A model generated the notes under the pieces. It was not told the origin of the DNA and did no database searches. It was given only the letters and a program-made list of their open reading frames with translations. Source: Phytophthora colocasiae (lineage: Eukaryota; Oomycota; Peronosporomycetes; Peronosporales; Peronosporaceae). Taken from it: a DNA stretch of 64,000 bases. The position numbers were made by a program, and so were the translations under genes. The DNA lies in contig JAGKQI010000093.1 of the NCBI GenBank assembly GCA_018806915.1, positions 1 to 64,000 of the forward strand, given 5' to 3'. Shown here in pieces: positions 10,800-25,569 of the stretch. Numbering within the stretch: the first letter of the stretch is position 1; each line of letters opens with the position of its first letter.

Positions 10800-13700
10800 A
10801 GCGGTTTAACCCTACATAAACCCTAATTCGTACTTATTCGGGTTTGTTCGGTACTTTAAATTTTGCTATTTTATACTTAAAATTTTACCTTTAGAAAATT
10901 ATAAAATATAAAATTATAAAGGTGGTACAATGTACCCATTTATTTTATTTAAATTACAATAATTACTTTAAACAATTATTGTATTGTTATTTTAATTCCA
11001 TTATTGCGAATTATTTATGAAAATGACTCTTACACTTTTGCTATTCTAACTTCGGCTAATCTTGCACTAAGGCGACGCTTCTTTCATGTCTCTAACGTAG
11101 TTCCAGACGCTCTACACGACCATTTTTGGTAGCACTCCTAAATCTTATTTTTGACAAAGTTATTAACTGTCAAAGTGAATTTTCAAAATTTCACCTTTAA
11201 CTGAGCATAACTATACTTAGACTTGAAGTCTCCTCGTTCTATTTAGGTGGATTCAACGTAGCATTTGACGCGCTATACGATCCTACTGAGTAGCATTTCT
11301 ATATGTTAAGTCTTCGCAAAGTTATTCACGTTTAAAGTCAAATTACTTACTTTCTACTTATCTATACTCACTCTTTCTAAAGTTTCACTCTTTCTGCTCT
11401 AACTTTGGCTAATCTTGCAATTTGGTGACACGTCTTTTATGTACCTAACGTAGTTTCTGACGCTCTACACGACTATTCTTGGTAGCACTCCCAAATCTTA
11501 TTTTTGACAAAGTTATTAACTGTTAAAGGGAATTTTCAAAATTTCACCTTTGACTGACCATAACTATACTTCGGCTTGAAGTCTCCTCGTTCTACTTAGA
11601 TGGATTCGACGTAGAATTTGACGCGCTACATGATCATACTAAGTAGCATTTCCATATGTGAAGTCTTCGCAAAGTTATTCACGTTTAAAGTAAATTTACT
11701 TACTTTGTACTACGCTATACTCACTCTTTCAGAAGTTTCACTCTTTCTGCTCTAACTTCGGCTAATCTTGCTATTGGGCGACGCTTCTTTTATGTCCCTA
11801 ATGTAGTTTCTGACGCTCTACACGAATATTCTTGGTAGCACTCCCAAAACTTATTTTTGATAAAGTTATAAGTTTTAAAGTGAATTTTAAAAATTTTCAT
11901 CTTTGACTAGCCATAACTATACTTAGACTTAATGTCTGCTCGTTCTACTTAGATGGATTCAACGCAGAACTTTACGCGCTACACGATCGTACTAAGTAGT
12001 ATTTTCATATGTTAAGTCTTCGTAAAGTTATTCACGTTTAAAGTCAAATTACTTACTTTGTACTCTGCTATACTCACTCTTTCAAAAGTTTCACTCTTTC
12101 TGCTCTAACTTCGGCTAATCTTGCTATTGGGCGACGCTTCTTTTATGTCCCTAATGTAGTTTCTGACTCTCTACACGACTATTCTTGGTAGCACTCCCAA
12201 ATCTTATTTTTGACAAAGTTATTAAGTTTTAAAGTGAATTTTAAAAAAATCACCTTTGACTGACCATAACTATACTTAGACTTAATGTCTGCTCGTTCTA
12301 CTTAGATGGAATCAATGTAGAATTTTACGTGCTATACGAACATACTAAGTAGCATTTCCATATGTCAAGTCTTCGCAAAGTTATTCACGTTTAAAGTCAA
12401 TTTACTTACTTTCTACTTATCTATACTCACTCTTTCTAAAGTTTCACTGTTTCTGCTCTAACTTCGGCTGTTCTTGCACTTAGGCGACACTTTTTTATGT
12501 ACCTAACGTAGTTTCTAACGCTCTACACGACTATACTTGGTAGCACTCCCAAATCTTATTTTTGACAAAGTTATTAAGTGTTAAAGGGAATTTTCAAAAT
12601 TTCACCTTTGACTGACCATAACTATACTTCGGCTTGAAGTCTCCTCGTTCTACTTAGATGGATTCGACGTAGAATTTGACGCGCTACATGATCATACTAA
12701 GTAGCATTTCCATATGTGAAGTCTTCGCAAAGTTATTCACGTTTAAAGTCAATTTACTTACTTTCTACTTATCTATACTCACTCTTTCTAAAGTGTCACT
12801 GTTTCTGCTCTAACTTCGGCTGTTCTTGCACTTAGGCGACACTTTTTTATGTACCTAACGTAGTTTCTAACGCTCTACACGACTATACTTGGTAGCACTC
12901 CCAAATCTTATTTTTGACAAAGTTATTAAGTGTTAAAGGGAATTTTCAAAATTTCACCTTTGACTGACCATAACTATACTTCGGCTTGAAGTCTCCTCGT
13001 TCTACTTAGATGGATTCGACGTAGAATTTGACGCGCTACATGATCATACTAAGTAGCATTTCCATATGTTAAGTCTTCGTAAAGTTATTCAAGTTTAAAG
13101 GCAAACTCACTCAAACTTACTACACATTGACACCACCAAACGCCCACTAATCTCGTCATAAGTTTGGCTATACTTACACGTTATCAAAATTTCTTAGATG
13201 GATTTAACGGACTTTTTTATGCTCTTTCCAATGGAACTTCGTGTGTCGGCCATATTTAATATCTCAAGTCAGTATTAGCTTGTACAGGCATTTTTCAAAA
13301 CCAAAGACGTTTCTTGCTCTTTTATTGGCTACATATACAGTGTCCCTTTCTTACGCACATGGAAACAGTGTACTTTTTCATGCTCTTTCCAATGGTACTT
13401 CATGTGTCGGCCAGATTTAATATATGAAGTCAGTATTACCTTATAAAGGAGTTTTTAACATGAAGACGTTATACGTGTGTTCGGCCTGTTTATGCTACAT
13501 GGGAGTCTCACCATCTTCTTCCCCGTATCAAAATACCCCACCTCACAAATTTTCGTATAGTAAAGTCCAATATTGAGAAAGTTTTGAATACTGGCTGAAT
13601 GGTCTGTCTATGTCACATGTGGATCACACCATCATCTTCCCCGTATCAAAATACCCCTCCTCACAAATTTTCGCATAGTGAAGTGAAGTATTGACGAAGT

Positions 13701-14845
13701 TTTGAAAATTGGCTCAATGGCCCGTCTATGTCACATGGGGTCTCACCATCATCTTCCCCTGTATCAAATTACCCCACCTCACCAATTTTCGTATAGTAAA
13801 AGTACAATATTGAGAAAGTTTTGAATACTGGCTGAATGGTCTGTCTATGTCACATGTGGATCACACCATCATCTTCCCCGTATCAAAATACCCCTCCTCA
13901 CAAATTTTCGCATAGTGAAGTGAAGTATTGACGAAGTTTTGAAAATTGGCTCAATGGCCTGTCTATGTCACATGGGGGTCTCACCATCATCTTCCCCGTA
14001 TCAAATTACCCCACCTCACCAATTTTCGTATAGTAAAGTACAATATTGAGAAAGTTTTGAAAACTGGCTGATTGGCCCGTCTATGTCTCATGGGGATATC
14101 ACCATCATCTTCCCCGTATCGAAATACCCTACCTCACAAGTTTTCGTATAGTGAAATGCAATATTGATAAAGTTTTAAAATATGGCTAATTGGCCCGTCT
14201 ATGTCACACGGGGATCTCACCATCTTCTCCCCCGTATCAAAACACCCCACCTCACAAATTTTCGTATAATAAGGTGCAATATTGAGAAAAGTTTCAAAAA
14301 TCGGCTGATTAGCCTGTCTATGTCACATGGGGGTCTCACCATCATCTTCCCCGTGCCGAAATACCCCACCTCACAATTTTTCGTATAGTGAAGTGAAGTA
14401 TTGACGAAGTTTTGAAAATTGGCTCAATGGCCCGTCTATACGACATGGGAGTACAGTCATACATTTTCAAGCCAACTTTTTTTTCACTCTTCAATTTTCC
14501 GCCGATTTCACTGAGTTTTGGCTTCGCAATCGACTCGGAGTTTTTGTATGGGATTTCCTATATTAAGGTTGTGGACGGCTCTTAAAATCTAAAACTCGTT
14601 TACCGAGCATTTTTAACCATTTTAGCTAATCAAAGCACGTAAAAGGAAGAATAATAGCCAATGATTGGTGAGAGCCACCACTGGATTCCAGTGCAGCCAC
14701 CCCTGGATTCCAGTGAAAATGCTAGTTAACTGTTAAGAGCACGGATTACAGTGTAATAGCCAATACAAAGTCTAGTATAGCCACCCCAGCCACCCCAGTA
14801 TTGCACTGGGACCCGCTTATCATATATGCAGCCCTAAATCCTACC
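10800..14845 (+). repeat. Subtelomeric unit 5 (long form)
   Basis: 4046 bp. Six 352-bp monomers (near 11050, 11395, 11750, 12101, 12452, 12803), linker about 13090-13190, 160-bp repeats about 13190-13440, micro-ORF 13460-13576, 117-bp array to about 14445, tail to 14845. Confidence 0.9.
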
Positions 14846-17479
14846 AGCGGTTTAACCCTACAAAACCCTAATTCGTACTTAGTCGAGTTTGTTCGGTACT
14901 TCAAATTTTGCTATTTTATACTTAAAATTTTACCTTTAGAAAATTATAAAATATAAAATTATAAAGGTGGTACAATGTACCCACTTATTTTATTTAAATT
15001 ACAATAATTACTTTAAACAATTATTGTATTGTTATTTTAATTCCATTATTGCGAATTATTTATGAAAATGACTCTTACACTTTTGCTATTCTAACTTCGG
15101 CTAATCTTGCACTAAGGCGACGCTTCTTTCATGTCTCTAACGTAGTTCCAGACGCTCTACACGACCATTTTTGGTAGCACTCCTAAATCTTATTTTTGAC
15201 AAAGTTATTAACTGTCAAAGTGAATTTTCAAAATTTCACCTTTGACTGGCCATAACTATACTTAGACTTGAAGTCTCCTCGTTCTACTTAGATGGATTCA
15301 ATGTAAAATTTGACGCGCTATACGATCGTACTAAGTAGCATTTCCATATGTTAAGTCTTCGCGAAGTTATTCACGTTTAAAGTCAATTTACTTACTTTGT
15401 ACTTCCCTATACTCACTCTTTCAAAAGTTTCACTGTTTCTGCTCTAACTTCGGCTAATCTTGCAATTGGGCGACGCTTCTTTTATGTACCTAACGTAGTT
15501 TCTGACGGTCTACACGACTATTCTTGGTAGCACTCCCAAATCTTATTTTTGACAAAGTTATTAAGTGTTAAAGTGAATTTTCAAAATTTCATCTTTGACT
15601 GGACATAACTATACTTAGACTTAATGTCTGCTCGTTCTACTTAGGTTAATTCAATGTAAAATTTAACGCGCTATACGATCATACTAAGTAGCATTTCCAT
15701 ATGTTAAGTCTTCGTAAAGTTATTCAAGTTTAAAGGCAAACTCACTCAAACTTACTACACATTGACACCACCAAACGCCCACTAATCTCGTCATAAGTTT
15801 GGCTATACTTACACGTTATCAAAATTTCTTAGATGGATTTAACGGACTTTTTTATGCTCTTTCCAATGGAACTTCGTGTGTCGGCCATATTTAATATCTC
15901 AAGTCAGTATTAGCTTGTACAGGCATTTTTCAAAACCAAAGACGTTTCTTGCTCTTTTATTGGCTACATATACAGTGTCCCTTTCTTACGCACATGGAAA
16001 CAGTGTACTTTTTCATGCTCTTTCCAATGGTACTTCATGTGTCGGCCAGATTTAATATATGAAGTCAGTATTACCTTATAAAGGAGTTTTTAACATGAAG
16101 ACGTTATACGTGTGTTCGGCCTGTTTATGCTACATGGGAGTCTCACCATCTTCTTCCCCGTATCAAAATACCCCACCTCACAAATTTTCGTATAGTAAAG
16201 TCCAATATTGAGAAAGTTTTGAATACTGGCTGAATGGTCTGTCTATGTCACATGTGGATCACACCATCATCTTCCCCGTATCAAAATACCCCTCCTCACA
16301 AATTTTCGCATAGTGAAGTGAAGTATTGACGAAGTTTTGAAAATTGGCTCAATGGCCCTGTCTATGTCACATGGGGTCTCACCATCATCTTCCCCGTATC
16401 AAATTACCCCACCTCACCAATTTTCGTATAGTAAAGTACAATATTGAGAAAGTTTTGAATACTGGCTGAATGGTCTGTCTATGTCACATGTGGATCACAC
16501 CATCATCTTCCCCGTATCAAAATACCCTCCTCACAAATTTTCGCATAGTGAAGTGAAGTATTGACGAAGTTTTGAAAATTGGCTCAATGGCCCGTCTATG
16601 TCACATGGGGGTCTCACCATCATCTTCCCCGTATCAAATTACCCCACCTCACCAATTTTCGTATAGTAAAGTACAATATTGAGAAAGTTTTGAAAACTGG
16701 CTGATTGGCCCGTCTATGTCTCATGGGGATATCACCATCATCTTCCCCGTATCGAAATACCCTACCTCACAAGTTTTCGTATAGTGAAATGCAATATTGA
16801 TAAAGTTTTAAAATATGGCTAATTGGCCCGTCTATGTCACACGGGGATCTCACCATCTTCTCCCCCGTATCAAAACACCCCACCTCACAAATTTTCGTAT
16901 AATAAGGTGCAATATTGAGAAAGTTTCAAAAATCGGCTGATTAGCCTGTCTATGTCACATGGGGGTCTCACCATCATCTTCCCCGTGCCGAAATACCCCA
17001 CCTCACAATTTTTCGTATAGTGAAGTGAAGTATTGACGAAGTTTTGAAAATTGGCTCAATGGCCCGTCTATACGACATGGGAGTACAGTCATCCATTTTC
17101 AAGCCAACTATTTTTTTCACTCTCCAATTTTCCGCCGATTTCACTGAGTTTTGGCTTCGCAATCGACTCGGAGTTTTTGTATGGGATTTCCTATATTAAG
17201 GTTGTGGACGGCTCTTAAAATCTAAAACTCGTTTACCGAGCATTTTTAACCATTTTAGCTAATCAAAGCACGTAAAAGGAAGAATAATAGCCAATGATTG
17301 GTGAGAGCCACCACTGGATTCCAGTGCAGCCACCCCTGGATTCCAGTGAAAAATGCTAGTTAACTGTTAAGAGCACGGATTACAGTGTAATAGCCAATAC
17401 AAAGTCTAGTATAGCCACCCCAGCCACCCCAGTATTGCACTGGGACCCGCTTATCATATATGCAGCCCTAAATCCTACC
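14846..17479 (+). repeat. Subtelomeric unit 6 (short form)
   Basis: 2634 bp. Only two 352-bp monomers (near 15088 and 15440); everything else matches unit 5. Micro-ORF 16095-16211, 117-bp array 16206-17080, tail 17080-17479. The open frame on minus at 17162-16974 recurs in units 8 and 10 and is a repeat shadow. Confidence 0.9.
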
Positions 17480-20400
17480 AGCGGTTTAACCCTACAAAAA
17501 CCCTAATTCGTACTTAGTCGGGTTGGTTCGGTACTTCAAATTTTGCTATTTTATACTTAAAATTTTACCTTTAGAAAATTATAAAATATAAAATTATAAA
17601 GGTGGTACAATGTACCCATTTATTTTATTTAAATTACAATAATTACTTTAAACAATTATTGTATTGTTATTTTAATTCCATTATTGCGAATTATTTATGA
17701 AAATGACTCTTACACTTTTGCTATTCTAACTTCGGCTAATCTTGCACTAAGGCGACGCTTCTTTCATGTCTCTAACGTAGTTCCAGACGCTCTACACGAC
17801 CATTTTTGGTAGCACTCCTAAATCTTATTTTTGACAAAGTTATTAACTGTCAAAGTGAATTTTCAAAATTTCACCTTTAACTGAGCATAACTATACTTAG
17901 ACTTGAAGTCTCCTCGTTCTATTTAGGTGGATTCAACGTAGCATTTGACGCGCTATACGATCCTACTGAGTAGCATTTCTATATGTTAAGTCTTCGCAAA
18001 GTTATTCACGTTTAAAGTCAAATTACTTACTTTCTACTTATCTATACTCACTCTTTCTAAAGTTTCACTCTTTCTGCTCTAACTTTGGCTAATCTTGCAA
18101 TTTGGTGACACGTCTTTTATGTACCTAACGTAGTTTCTGACGCTCTACACGACTATTCTTGGTAGCACTCCCAAATCTTATTTTTGACAAAGTTATTAAC
18201 TGTTAAAGGGAATTTTCAAAATTTCACCTTTGACTGACCATAACTATACTTCGGCTTGAAGTCTCCTCGTTCTACTTAGATGGATTCGACGTAGAATTTG
18301 ACGCGCTACATGATCATACTAAGTAGCATTTCCATATGTGAAGTCTTCGCAAAGTTATTCACGTTTAAAGTAAATTTACTTACTTTGTACTTCGCTATAC
18401 TCACTCTTTCAAAAGTTTCACTCTTTCTGCTCTAACCTTGGCTAATCTTGCTATTGGGCGACGCTTCTTTTATGTACCTAATGTAGTTTCTAACGCTCTA
18501 CACGAATATTCTTGGTAGCACTCCCAAAACTTATTTTTGATAAAGTTATAAGTTTTAAAGTGAATTTTAAAGTTTTCATCTTTGACTAGCCATAACTATA
18601 CTTAGACTTAATGTCTGCTCGTTCTACTTAGATGGATTCAACGCAGAACTTTACGCGCTACACGATCGTACTAAGTAGTATTTTCATATGTTAAGTCTTC
18701 GTAAAGTTATTCACGTTTAAAGTCAAATTACTTACTTTGTACTCTGCTATACTCACTCTTTCAAAAGTTTCACTCTTTCTGCTCTAACTTCGGCTAATCT
18801 TGCTATTGGGCGACGCTTCTTTTATGTCCCTAATGTAGTTTCTGACTCTCTACACGACTATTCTTGGTAGCACTCCCAAATCTTATTTTTGACAAAGTTA
18901 TTAAGTTTTAAAGTGAATTTTCAAAATTTCACCTTTAACTGAGCATAACTATACTTAGACTTAATGTCTACTCGTTCTACTTAGATGGAATCAATGTAGA
19001 ATTTTACGTGCTATACGAACATACTAAGTAGCATTTCCATATGTCAAGTCTTCGCAAAGTTATTCACGTTTAAAGTCAATTTACTTACTTTCTACTTATC
19101 TATACTCACTCTTTCTAAAGTTTCACTGTTTCTGCTCTAACTTCGGCTGTTCTTGCACTTAGGCGACACTTTTTTATGTACCTAACGTAGTTTCTAACGC
19201 TCTACACGACTATACTTGGTAGCACTCCCAAATCTTATTTTTGACAAAGTTATTAAGTGTTAAAGGGAATTTTCAAAATTTCACCTTTGACTGACCATAA
19301 CTATACTTCGGCTTGAAGTCTCCTCGTTCTACTTAGATGGATTCGACGTAGAATTTGACGCGCTACATGATCATACTAAGTAGCATTTCCATATGTGAAG
19401 TCTTCGCAAAGTTATTCACGTTTAAAGTCAATTTACTTACTTTCTACTTATCTATACTCACTCTTTCTAAAGTGTCACTGTTTCTGCTCTAACTTCGGCT
19501 GTTCTTGCACTTAGGCGACACTTTTTTATGTACCTAACGTAGTTTCTAACGCTCTACACGACTATACTTGGTAGCACTCCCAAATCTTATTTTTGACAAA
19601 GTTATTAAGTGTTAAAGGGAATTTTCAAAATTTCACCTTTGACTGACCATAACTATACTTCGGCTTGAAGTCTCCTCGTTCTACTTAGATGGATTCGACG
19701 TAGAATTTGACGCGCTACATGATCATACTAAGTAGCATTTCCATATGTTAAGTCTTCGTAAAGTTATTCAAGTTTAAAGGCAAACTCACTCAAACTTACT
19801 ACACATTGACACCACCAAACGCCCACTAATCTCGTCATAAGTTTGGCTATACTTACACGTTATCAAAATTTCTTAGATGGATTTAACGGACTTTTTTATG
19901 CTCTTTCCAATGGAACTTCGTGTGTCGGCCATATTTAATATCTCAAGTCAGTATTAGCTTGTACAGGCATTTTTCAAAACCAAAGACGTTTCTTGCTCTT
20001 TTATTGGCTACATATACAGTGTCCCTTTCTTACGCACATGGAAACAGTGTACTTTTTCATGCTCTTTCCAATGGTACTTCATGTGTCGGCCAGATTTAAT
20101 ATATGAAGTCAGTATTACCTTATAAAGGAGTTTTTAACATGAAGACGTTATACGTGTGTTCGGCCTTTTTATGCTACATGGGAGTCTCACCATCTTCTTC
20201 CCCGTATCAAAATACCCCACCTCACAAATTTTCGTATAGTAAAGTCCAATATTGAGAAAGTTTTGAATACTGGCTGAATGGTCTGTCTATGTCACATGTG
20301 GATCACACCATCATCTTCCCCGTATCAAAATACCCCTCCTCACAAATTTTCATAGTGAAGTGAAGTATTGACGAAGTTTTGAAAATTGGCTCAATGGCCC

Positions 20401-21523
20401 GTCTATGTCACATGGGGGTCTCACCATCATCTTCCCCTGTATCAAATTACCCCACCTCACCAATTTTCGTATAGTAAAGTACAATATTGAGAAAGTTTTG
20501 AATACTGGCTGAATGGTCTGTCTATGTCACATGTGGATCACACCATCATCTTCCCGTATCAAAATACCCCTCCTCACAAATTTTCGCATAGTGAAGTGAA
20601 GTATTGACGAAGTTTTAAAAATATGGCTGATTGGCCTGTCTATGTCTCATAGGGATCTCACCATCATTTTCCCCGTATCGAAATACCCTACCTCACAAGT
20701 TTTCGTATAGTGAAGTGCAATATTGAGAAAGTTTTAAAAACTGGCTGATTGGCCTGTCTATGTCTAATGGGGATCTCACCATCATCTTCCCCGTATCGAA
20801 ATACCCTACCTCACAAGTTTTCGTATAGTGAAATGCAATATTGAGAAAGTTTTAAAATATGGCTAATTGGCCCGTCTATGTCACACAGGGATCTCACCAT
20901 CTTCTTCCCCGTATCAAAATACCCCACCTCTCCAATTTTCGTATAGTGAAGTGCAATATTGAGAAAGTTGCGAAAACTGGCTGATTGGCCCGTCTATGTC
21001 TCATGGGAATCCCACCATCATCTTCTCCGTGTCGAAATACCCTACCTCACAAATTTTCGTATAGTGAAGTGAAGTATTGACGAAGTTCTGAAAATTGGAT
21101 CAATGGCCCGTCTATACGACATAAAAGTACACTCATACATTTTCAAACCAACTATTTTTTTCACTCTCCAATTTTCCGCCGATTTCACTGAGTTTTGGCT
21201 TCGCAATCGACTCGGAGTTTTTGTATGGGATTTCCTATATTAAGGTTGTGGACGGCTCTTAAAATCTAAAACTCGTTTACCGAGCATTTTTAACCATTTT
21301 AGCTAATCAAAGCACGTAAAAGGAAGAATAATAGCCAATGATTGGTGAGAGCCACCACTGGATTCCAGTGCAGCCACCCCTGGATTCCAGTGAAAAATGC
21401 TAGTTAACTGTTAAGAGCACGGATTACAGTGTAATAGCCAATACAAAGTCTAGTATAGCCACCCCAGCCACCCCAGTATTGCACTGGGACCCGCTTATCA
21501 TATATGCAGCCCTAAATCCTACC
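17480..21523 (+). repeat. Subtelomeric unit 7 (long form)
   Basis: 4044 bp with six 352-bp monomers between about 17,700 and 19,760. Its 117-bp array (20250-21120) has a private order of monomers, including TATGGCTGATTGGCC types near 20620-20760, not seen in its neighbours. Micro-ORF 20139-20255 carries a Cys-to-Phe change. Confidence 0.9.
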
Positions 21524-24500
21524 AGCGGTTTAACCCTACAAAAACCCTAATTCGTACTTAGTCGGGTTGGTTCGGTACTTCAAATTTTGCTATTTTATAC
21601 TTAAAATTTTACCTTTAGAAAATTATAAAATATAAAATTATAAAGGTGGTACAATGTACCCACTTATTTTATTTAAATTACAATAATTACTTTTAACAAT
21701 TATTGTATTGTTATTTTAATTCCATTATTGCGAATTATTTATGAAAATGACTCTTACACTTTTGCTATTCTAACTTCGGCTAATCTTGCACTAAGGCGAC
21801 GCTTCTTTCATGTCTCTAACGTAGTTCCAGACGCTCTACACGACCATTTTTGGTAGCACTCCTAAATCTTATTTTTGACAAAGTTATTAACTGTCAAAGT
21901 GAATTTTCAAAATTTCACCTTTAACTGAGCATAACTATACTTAGACTTGAAGTCTCCTCGTTCTATTTAGGTGGATTCAACGTAGCATTTGACGCGCTAT
22001 ACGATCCTACTGAGTAGCATTTCTATATGTTAAGTCTTCGCAAAGTTATTCACGTTTAAAGTCAAATTACTTACTTTCTACTTATCTATACTCACTCTTT
22101 CTAAAGTTTCACTCTTTCTGCTCTAACTTTGGCTAATCTTGCAATTTGGTGACACGTCTTTTATGTACCTAACGTAGTTTCTGGACGCTCTACACGACTA
22201 TTCTTGGTAGCACTCCAAATCTTATTTTTTGACAAAGTTATTAACTGTTAAAGGGAATTTTCAAAATTTCACCTTTGACTGACCATAACTATACTTCGGC
22301 TTGAAGTCTCCTCGTTCTACTTAGATGGATTCGACGTAGAATTTGACGCGCTACATGATCATACTAAGTAGCATTTCCATATGTGAAGTCTTCGCAAAGT
22401 TATTCACGTTTAAAGTAAATTTACTTACTTTGTACTTCGCTATACTCACTCTTTCAAAAGTTTCACTCTTTCTGCTCTAACCTTGGCTAATCTTGCTATT
22501 GGGCGACGCTTCTTTTATGTACCTAATGTAGTTTCTAACGCTCTACACGAATATTCTTGGTAGCACTCCCAAAACTTATTTTTGATAAAGTTATAAGTTT
22601 TAAAGTGAATTTTAAAAAATTTCATCTTTGACTAGCCATAACTATACTTAGACTTAATGTCTGCTCGTTCTACTTAGATGGATTCAACGCAGAACTTTAC
22701 GCGCTACACGATCATACTAAGAAGTATTTCCATATGTTAAGTCTTCGCAAAGTTATTTACGTTTAAAGTCAATTTACTTACTTTGTACTACGCTATACTC
22801 ACTCTTTCAGAAGTTTCACTCTTTCTGCTCTAACTTCGGCTAATCTTGCTATTGGGCGACGCTTCTTTTATGTCCCTAATGTAGTTTCTGACGCTCTACA
22901 CGAATATTCTTGGTAGCACTCCCAAATCTTATTTTTGACAAAGTTATTAAGTGTTAAAGTGAATTTTAAAATTTTCATCTTTGACTGAGCATAACTATAC
23001 TTAGACTTAATGTCTACTCGTTCTACTTAGATGGAATCAATGTAGAATTTTACGTGCTATACGAACATACTAAGTAGCATTTCCATATGTCAAGTCTTCG
23101 CAAAGTTATTCACGTTTAAAGTCAATTTACTTACTTTCTACTTATCTATACTCACTCTTTCTAAAGTTTCACTGTTTCTGCTCTAACTTCGGCTTTTCTT
23201 GCACTTAGGCGACACTTTTTTATGTACCTAACGTAGTTTCTAACGCTCTACACGACTATACTTGGTAGCACTCCCAAATCTTATTTTTGACAAAGTTATT
23301 AAGTGTTAAAGGGAATTTTCAAAATTTCACCTTTGACTGACCATAACTATACTTCGGCTTGAAGTCTCCTCGTTCTACTTAGATGGATTCGACGTAGAAT
23401 TTGACGCGCTACATGATCATACTAAGTAGCATTTCCATATGTGAAGTCTTCGCAAAGTTATTCACGTTTAAAGTCAATTTACTTACTTTCTACTTATCTA
23501 TACTCACTCTTTCTAAAGTGTCACTGTTTCTGCTCTAACTTCGGCTGTTCTTGCACTTAGGCGACACTTTTTATGTACCTAACGTGGTTTCTGACGCTCT
23601 ACACGACTGTTCTTGGTATCACTCCCAAATCTTATTTTTTACAAAGTTATCAAATGTTAAAGTGATTTTCAAAATTTCACCTTTGACTGACCATAACTAT
23701 ATTTCGACTTGAAGTCTCCTCACTCTACTTAAATAGATTCAATGTATAATTTGACGCTCTACACGATCGTACTAAGAACCAGTTCCATACGTTAAGTCTT
23801 TCGTAAAGTTATTCAAGTTTACAGGCAAACTCACTTAAACTTTGTACACATTGACACCACCAAACGCCCACTAATCTCGTCATAAGTTTGGCTATACTTT
23901 TCATATCACGTTATCAAAATTTCTTAGATGGATTTAACGGACTTTTTATGCTCTTTCCAATGGAACTTCGTGTGTCGGCCATATTTAATATCTCAAGTCA
24001 GTATTAGCTTGTACAGGCATTTTTCAAAACCAAAGACGTTTCTTGCTCTTTTATTGGCTACATATACAGTGTCCCTTTCTTACGCACATGGAAACAGTGT
24101 ACTTTTTCATGCTCTTTCCAATGGTACTTCATGTGTCGGCCAGATTTAATATATGAAGTCAGTATTACCTTATAAAGGAGTTTTAACATGAAGACGTTAT
24201 ACGTGTGTTCGGCCTGTTTATGCTACATGGGAGTCTCACCATCTTCTTCCCCGTATCAAAATACCCCACCTCACAAATTTTCGTATAGTAAAGTCCAATA
24301 TTGAGAAAGTTTTGAATACTGGCTGAATGGTCTGTCTATGTCACATGTGGATCACACCATCATCTTCCCCGTATCAAAATACCCCTCCTCACAAATTTTC
24401 GCATAGTGAAGTGAAGTATTGACGAAGTTTTGAAAATTGGCTCAATGGCCCGTCTATGTCACATGGGGGTCTCACCATCATCTTCCCCGTATCAAATTAC

Positions 24501-25569
24501 CCCACCTCACCAATTTTCGTATAGTAAAGTACAATATTGAGAAAGTTTTGAATACTGGCTGAATGGTCTGTCTATGTCACATGTGGATCACACCATCATC
24601 TTCCCCGTATCAAAATACCCCTCCTCACAAATTTTCGCATAGTGAAGTGAAGTATTGACGAAGTTTTGAAAATTGGCTCAATGGCCCGTCTATGTCACAT
24701 GGGGGTCTCACCATCATCTTCCCCGTATCAAATTACCCCACCTCACCAATTTTCGTATAGTAAAGTACAATATTGAGAAAGTTTTGAAAACTGGCTGATT
24801 GGCCCGTCTATGTCTCATGGGGATATCACCATCATCTTCCCGTATCGAAATACCTACTTCACAAGTTTTCGTATAGTGAAATGCAATATTGATAAAGTTT
24901 TAAAATATGGCTAATTGGCCCGTCTATGTCACACGGGGATCTCACCATCTTCTCCCCCGTATCAAAACACCCCACCTCACAAATTTTCGTATAATAAGGT
25001 GCAATATTGAGAAAGTTTCAAAAATCGGCTGATTAGCCTGTCTATGTCACATGGGGGTCTCACCATCATCTTCCCCGTGCCGAAATACCCCACCTCACAA
25101 TTTTTCGTATAGTGAAGTGAAGTATTGACGAAGTTTTGAAAATTGGCTCAATGGCCCGTCTATACGACATGGGAGTACAGTCATCCATTTTCAAGCCAAC
25201 TATTTTTTTCACTCTCCAATTTTCCGCCGATTTCACTGAGTTTTGGCTTCGCAATCGACTCGGAGTTTTTGTATGGGATTTCCTATATTAAGGTTGTGGA
25301 CGGCTCTTAAAATCTAAAACTCGTTTACCGAGCATTTTTAACCATTTTAGCTAATCAAAGCACGTAAAAGGAAGAATAATAGCCAATGATTGGTGAGAGC
25401 CACCACTGGATTCCAGTGCAGCCACCCTGGATTCCAGTGAAAATGCTAGTTAACTGTTAAGAGCACGGATTACAGTGTAATAGCCAATACAAAGTCTAGT
25501 ATAGCCACCCCAGCCACCCCAGTATTGCACTGGGACCCGCTTATCATATATGCAGCCCTAAATCCTACC
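21524..25569 (+). repeat. Subtelomeric unit 8 (long form)
   Basis: 4046 bp, six 352-bp monomers. The last monomer (about 23,570-23,820) is more diverged than the others and shares TACTTAAATAGATTC-like and CAGTTCCATACG-like variants with the last monomer of unit 10. Micro-ORF 24188-24304, 117-bp array 24299-25175. Confidence 0.9.

Noticed and set aside
16974..17162. Minus-strand 62-residue frame starting MRSQNSVKSAENWRVKK, repeated at 25066 and 31731
   Set aside because: It covers the unit tail and end of the 117-bp array; identity between units is explained by the units being copies, and other units have it broken.
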